This document shows, piece after piece, positions 21,249 to 23,669 of a DNA stretch of 23,669 bases (the stretch's first letter is position 1; every line of letters begins with the position of its first letter). Under the pieces are notes generated by a model that was not told where the DNA came from, made no database searches, and was given only the letters and a program-made list of their open reading frames with translations. The stretch is from a virus, in the IMG/VR virus record IMGVR_UViG_3300030406_003234, positions 1 to 23,669 of that record; one strand, 5' to 3'. The translations under genes were made by a program, and so were the position numbers.

Positions 21249-23020
21249 AAAAAAGCGATTTACAGATAGTTAATTTAAGCACATATACTTCACCAAGTAT
21301 TAAAGAAGTTAAATATAAAGATTTTGTGTATTATGGTGAAGATAATAACTATTTCCAATATTTAATAGATAGATATAATGGTAGTCCAACCAATAATGCA
21401 ATAATAAATGGTATTAGCGAGATGATTTATGGTAAAGGATTAGATGCTACTGATTCTAATAGAAAACCTGATCAATACGCAAAAATGGTTAGTTTATTCC
21501 ATAAAGATTGTGTAAGAAAATTATGTTTTGATTTGAAACTTATGGGGCAATGTGCTATGCAAGTAATATATTCAAAGGATAGAAGTAAAATTGTACAGTT
21601 AGAACATATGCCAATTGAAACATTAAGAGCCGAAAAATGTAACGACAAAGGAGAAGTAGAGGCATATTATTATTTTAATGATTGGAGTAAATATAAAAAT
21701 TCGAGTGATTTACAAAGAATCCCTGCATTTGGTACATCTAAAGAGGCATTAGAGATTATGTATATCCAACCATATAGAGCAGGATTTAAATATTATAGTC
21801 CTGTGGATTATCAAGGTGGTACACAATACGCTGAATTAGAAGAAGAAATAAGCAACTATCACCTGAACAACATTATGAATGGTTTAGCACCAAGTATGCT
21901 AATCAACTTTAATAATGGAACACCTGATGCAGAACAAAGAACAATTATTGAAAACAGAATAAAAGAAAAGTTCTCAGGCACAAGCAACGCAGGTAAATTT
22001 ATTTTAGCATTCAATGATGATCCTGATACTGCGGCAACTATTGATCCTATCCAATTAAGCGATGCACATAACCAATACCAATTTTTAAGTGATGAAAGTG
22101 CAAGAAAAATATTAGTAGCACATAGGGTAGTTAGTCCAATGTTATTAGGTATTAAAGACAATACAGGTCTTGGCAACAATGCAGATGAATTAAAAACAGC
22201 AACTATATTAATGGATAATATGGTAATTAGACCGTTTCAGACACTTTTATTAGATGCTTTTGATCAAATACTTGCTTTTAATAATATGTCGCTTAATATG
22301 TACTTTAAAACGCTTCAGCCACTCGAATTTACCGACTTAGACAATGTTGCAGACGAAGAAACAAGAGAAGAAGAAACAGGAGTTAAATTAAGCGAAGATT
22401 TATCTGATGATGATGGATATTATATTTTAGATAATTTAAATGGTGAAATAGTAGATGATGAATGGGAATTAGTAGATGAGAGAGAATATTCTGAAGAAAA
22501 TACAGATATAGAAACTTGGGCAAATAGTTTAATAGAAGAAAAAAAGACAATACTTGAAAAATTAGGCATACCTAATATCAAAAAAGGTAAAGGTGATTTT
22601 TCTGTATTAGATAAAAGTTATTATAAAGTAAGATATAAATACGCAGAAAAATATTCAAGCACTAACACAAGGCCATTCTGTAAAGCCTTGATGAACAGGA
22701 ACTTAGTATATAGGATAGAGGATATTGATCAAGCGAGTGATAAAGGAGTTAATAAAGGTTTTGGTCATAAAGGTAAAAAATACGATTTATTCCGTTTTAA
22801 AGGCGGAGTAAATTGTGGTCATTATTGGAGTGAACAACTTTATAGATTAAAGAAAAAATCAAATGGTAAGTATATTGAAAAATCAGATAAAATGAAAGAT
22901 TATGTAGAAACTGACAATATACCAACATCATATAAACCAAAACCAAGAGGTTGGAGAGATGCCAAAAAAGCACCAAAGGATATGCCTAATAATGGACATC
23001 ACCCAAACTATAAAAAATAA
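21245..23020 (+). CDS. Portal protein with MuF-like C-terminal domain
   Basis: The protein has 591 residues. The first ~375 fit a phage portal: VYYGEDNNYFQYLIDRYNGS (28-47), an AIINGISEMIYGKGLD helix (52-67), HMPIETLRAE (121-130), and the late LLGIKDNTGLGNNADELKTA (301-320) with NMVIRPFQTLLLDAFDQIL. Residues ~470-591 contain the pattern of minor-capsid MuF-type C-terminal domains: YSSTNTRPFCKALM, LVYRIEDIDQ, NKGFGHKG and FKGGVNCGHYW. The portal is the DNA gate at one capsid vertex. Here both parts are in one polypeptide. Portal call confident; C-terminal domain probable. Confidence 0.82.
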   Translation: MKKSDLQIVNLSTYTSPSIKEVKYKDFVYYGEDNNYFQYLIDRYNGSPTNNAIINGISEMIYGKGLDATDSNRKPDQYAKMVSLFHKDCVRKLCFDLKLMGQCAMQVIYSKDRSKIVQLEHMPIETLRAEKCNDKGEVEAYYYFNDWSKYKNSSDLQRIPAFGTSKEALEIMYIQPYRAGFKYYSPVDYQGGTQYAELEEEISNYHLNNIMNGLAPSMLINFNNGTPDAEQRTIIENRIKEKFSGTSNAGKFILAFNDDPDTAATIDPIQLSDAHNQYQFLSDESARKILVAHRVVSPMLLGIKDNTGLGNNADELKTATILMDNMVIRPFQTLLLDAFDQILAFNNMSLNMYFKTLQPLEFTDLDNVADEETREEETGVKLSEDLSDDDGYYILDNLNGEIVDDEWELVDEREYSEENTDIETWANSLIEEKKTILEKLGIPNIKKGKGDFSVLDKSYYKVRYKYAEKYSSTNTRPFCKALMNRNLVYRIEDIDQASDKGVNKGFGHKGKKYDLFRFKGGVNCGHYWSEQLYRLKKKSNGKYIEKSDKMKDYVETDNIPTSYKPKPRGWRDAKKAPKDMPNNGHHPNYKK

Positions 23021-23022
23021 TT

Positions 23023-23523
23023 ATGGCAACAGTTTTATTCATAAAAAGGTCAGATTTGATCAAGAATAGTATCATTGATGGGAATGTAGATACTGATTTG
23101 TTTATCCAATTTATAAAGTTGGCACAACAAATACACGTTAGAAACTATTTAGGTACTGATCTTTATAATAAAATTAGCACAGATATAAGTGGCGGTAATT
23201 TAGCAGGTAATTATTTATCATTAGTAAATGATTATGTGCAACCAATGCTAATATGGTACGCACAGGTTGAGTATATACCTTATGCGGCATACCAAATAAA
23301 AAATGGTGGAATATTCAAACATTCAAGCGAAAATGCAGAAACAGTATCAAAAGATGAGGTAGATTATTTAGTAGAAAAGGCAAGAAATTCAGCAGAATAT
23401 TATACAAGAAGATTCATAGATTATATGAGTTTTAATAATAGTTTATTTCCTGAATATAATTCTAATAGTAACGAGGACATTTATCCTGATAAAGATTCTA
23501 CATTCAATGGGTGGGTATTATAA
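23023..23523 (+). CDS. Head-tail connector-like protein
   Basis: The protein has 166 residues, begins MATVLFIKRSDLIKNSIIDG and is mostly helical (FIQFIKLAQQIHVRNYLGTD, 28-47; DYLVEKARNSAEYYTRRFID). The pattern 'IKLAQ-x-HVRnYLGTdLY-kI' is typical of connector proteins in phages of Bacteroidota, possibly of the gp6-like adaptor type. It begins 2 bases after the portal stop. Structural role inferred from pattern and position. Confidence 0.7.
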   Translation: MATVLFIKRSDLIKNSIIDGNVDTDLFIQFIKLAQQIHVRNYLGTDLYNKISTDISGGNLAGNYLSLVNDYVQPMLIWYAQVEYIPYAAYQIKNGGIFKHSSENAETVSKDEVDYLVEKARNSAEYYTRRFIDYMSFNNSLFPEYNSNSNEDIYPDKDSTFNGWVL

Positions 23524-23635
23524 ACCGAAGGAGATCAATAAAATAAAACTTAAAAAGTATTTAAATGGCAAATACGATAAATTGGGGCAAATCATACAGC
23601 GAGAGTTATTGGGGAAACGCAACCTCAACGATTGA
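23507..23635 (+). CDS. Possible small basic protein (42 aa)
   Basis: An ATG at 23507 inside the end of the connector gene opens a frame to TGA 23633-23635. The product starts MGGYYKPKEINKIKLKKYLN and is lysine-rich and helical (IIQRELLGKRNLND end). It overlaps by about 70 bases with the Trp-rich ORF at 23565. Overlapping start with the connector supports it, but coding by both frames is uncommon. Confidence 0.45.
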   Translation: MGGYYKPKEINKIKLKKYLNGKYDKLGQIIQRELLGKRNLND

Positions 23636-23669
23636 TTGGGCAGATGTTTACCAAATAGAATATCACACT
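23565..23669 (+). CDS. Structural-like protein, 5' part
   Basis: The frame is open from the ATG at 23565 to the right edge (35 codons shown). The peptide starts MANTINWGKSYSESYWGNAT and is rich in Trp, Asn and Ser, as in short phage virion or tail proteins. It is cut by the window edge, so the end and full size are unknown. Confidence 0.55.
   Translation, partial: MANTINWGKSYSESYWGNATSTIDWADVYQIEYHT

Noticed and set aside
1-23669. CRISPR array, insertion sequence or integrase
   Set aside because: No regularly spaced repeats, transposase motifs or tyrosine/serine recombinase motifs were seen.

Overview
The window is a 23.7 kb, AT-rich, gene-dense piece of a tailed double-stranded DNA phage (or prophage) genome. 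Every gene I can support lies on the + strand, mostly with short overlaps or gaps of a few bases. The host is probably a member of Bacteroidota, most likely a flavobacterium. Evidence: starts lack Shine-Dalgarno sequences; two promoters have the Bacteroidota-type layout TTTG-N20-TATATTTA; there is a DUF3127-type OB-fold protein, a family typical of Bacteroidota; and many small proteins look like those of flavobacterial phages. The siphovirus-like type is inferred from a tape-measure protein, a tail-tube candidate and a frameshifted tail-chaperone gene. No integrase, lysis gene, tRNA or CRISPR array is visible.

Layout. (1) 1-4518, early/replication-recombination: 3' end of ninG, a terminator and promoter, several small genes, a possible ssDNA-annealing protein, the OB-fold protein, a zinc-ribbon protein, a RecA/DnaB-fold ATPase, an ECF-like sigma factor, two small CGC-motif proteins and an MjaI-like restriction endonuclease. 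(2) 4519-7029: a second copy of the early promoter, a ~170-nt structured leader, small unknown genes, a PD-(D/E)XK exonuclease and a possible DnaA-domain-IV-like protein. (3) 7031-10403: ParB-like protein, GT-B glycosyltransferase with an extra C-terminal domain, small and large terminase. (4) 10425-17237, tail: frameshifted chaperone, tail completion proteins, two large tail proteins, tape measure. (5) 17257-23669, head and connector: protease, scaffold-like protein, major capsid protein, tail-tube candidate, portal with MuF-like C-terminus, connector, and a gene cut by the window edge.

Four observations stand out. First, five late genes start with exactly the same arrangement, CGTTATA-N5-ATG, which looks like a phage-specific promoter giving (nearly) leaderless mRNAs; the phage's own ECF-like sigma factor is the natural candidate to read it. 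Second, the MjaI-like endonuclease (the family prototype cuts CTAG) has no methyltransferase here, and I found no CTAG in the whole window, whereas GATC, built from the same four bases, occurs more than 60 times. Third, the tail-chaperone gene has a T9 slippery run followed by a 85-codon -1 frame with no start codon of its own. Fourth, a GC-richer, inverted-repeat-containing leader RNA precedes genes of unknown function. No computation could be run; family names come from reading motifs.
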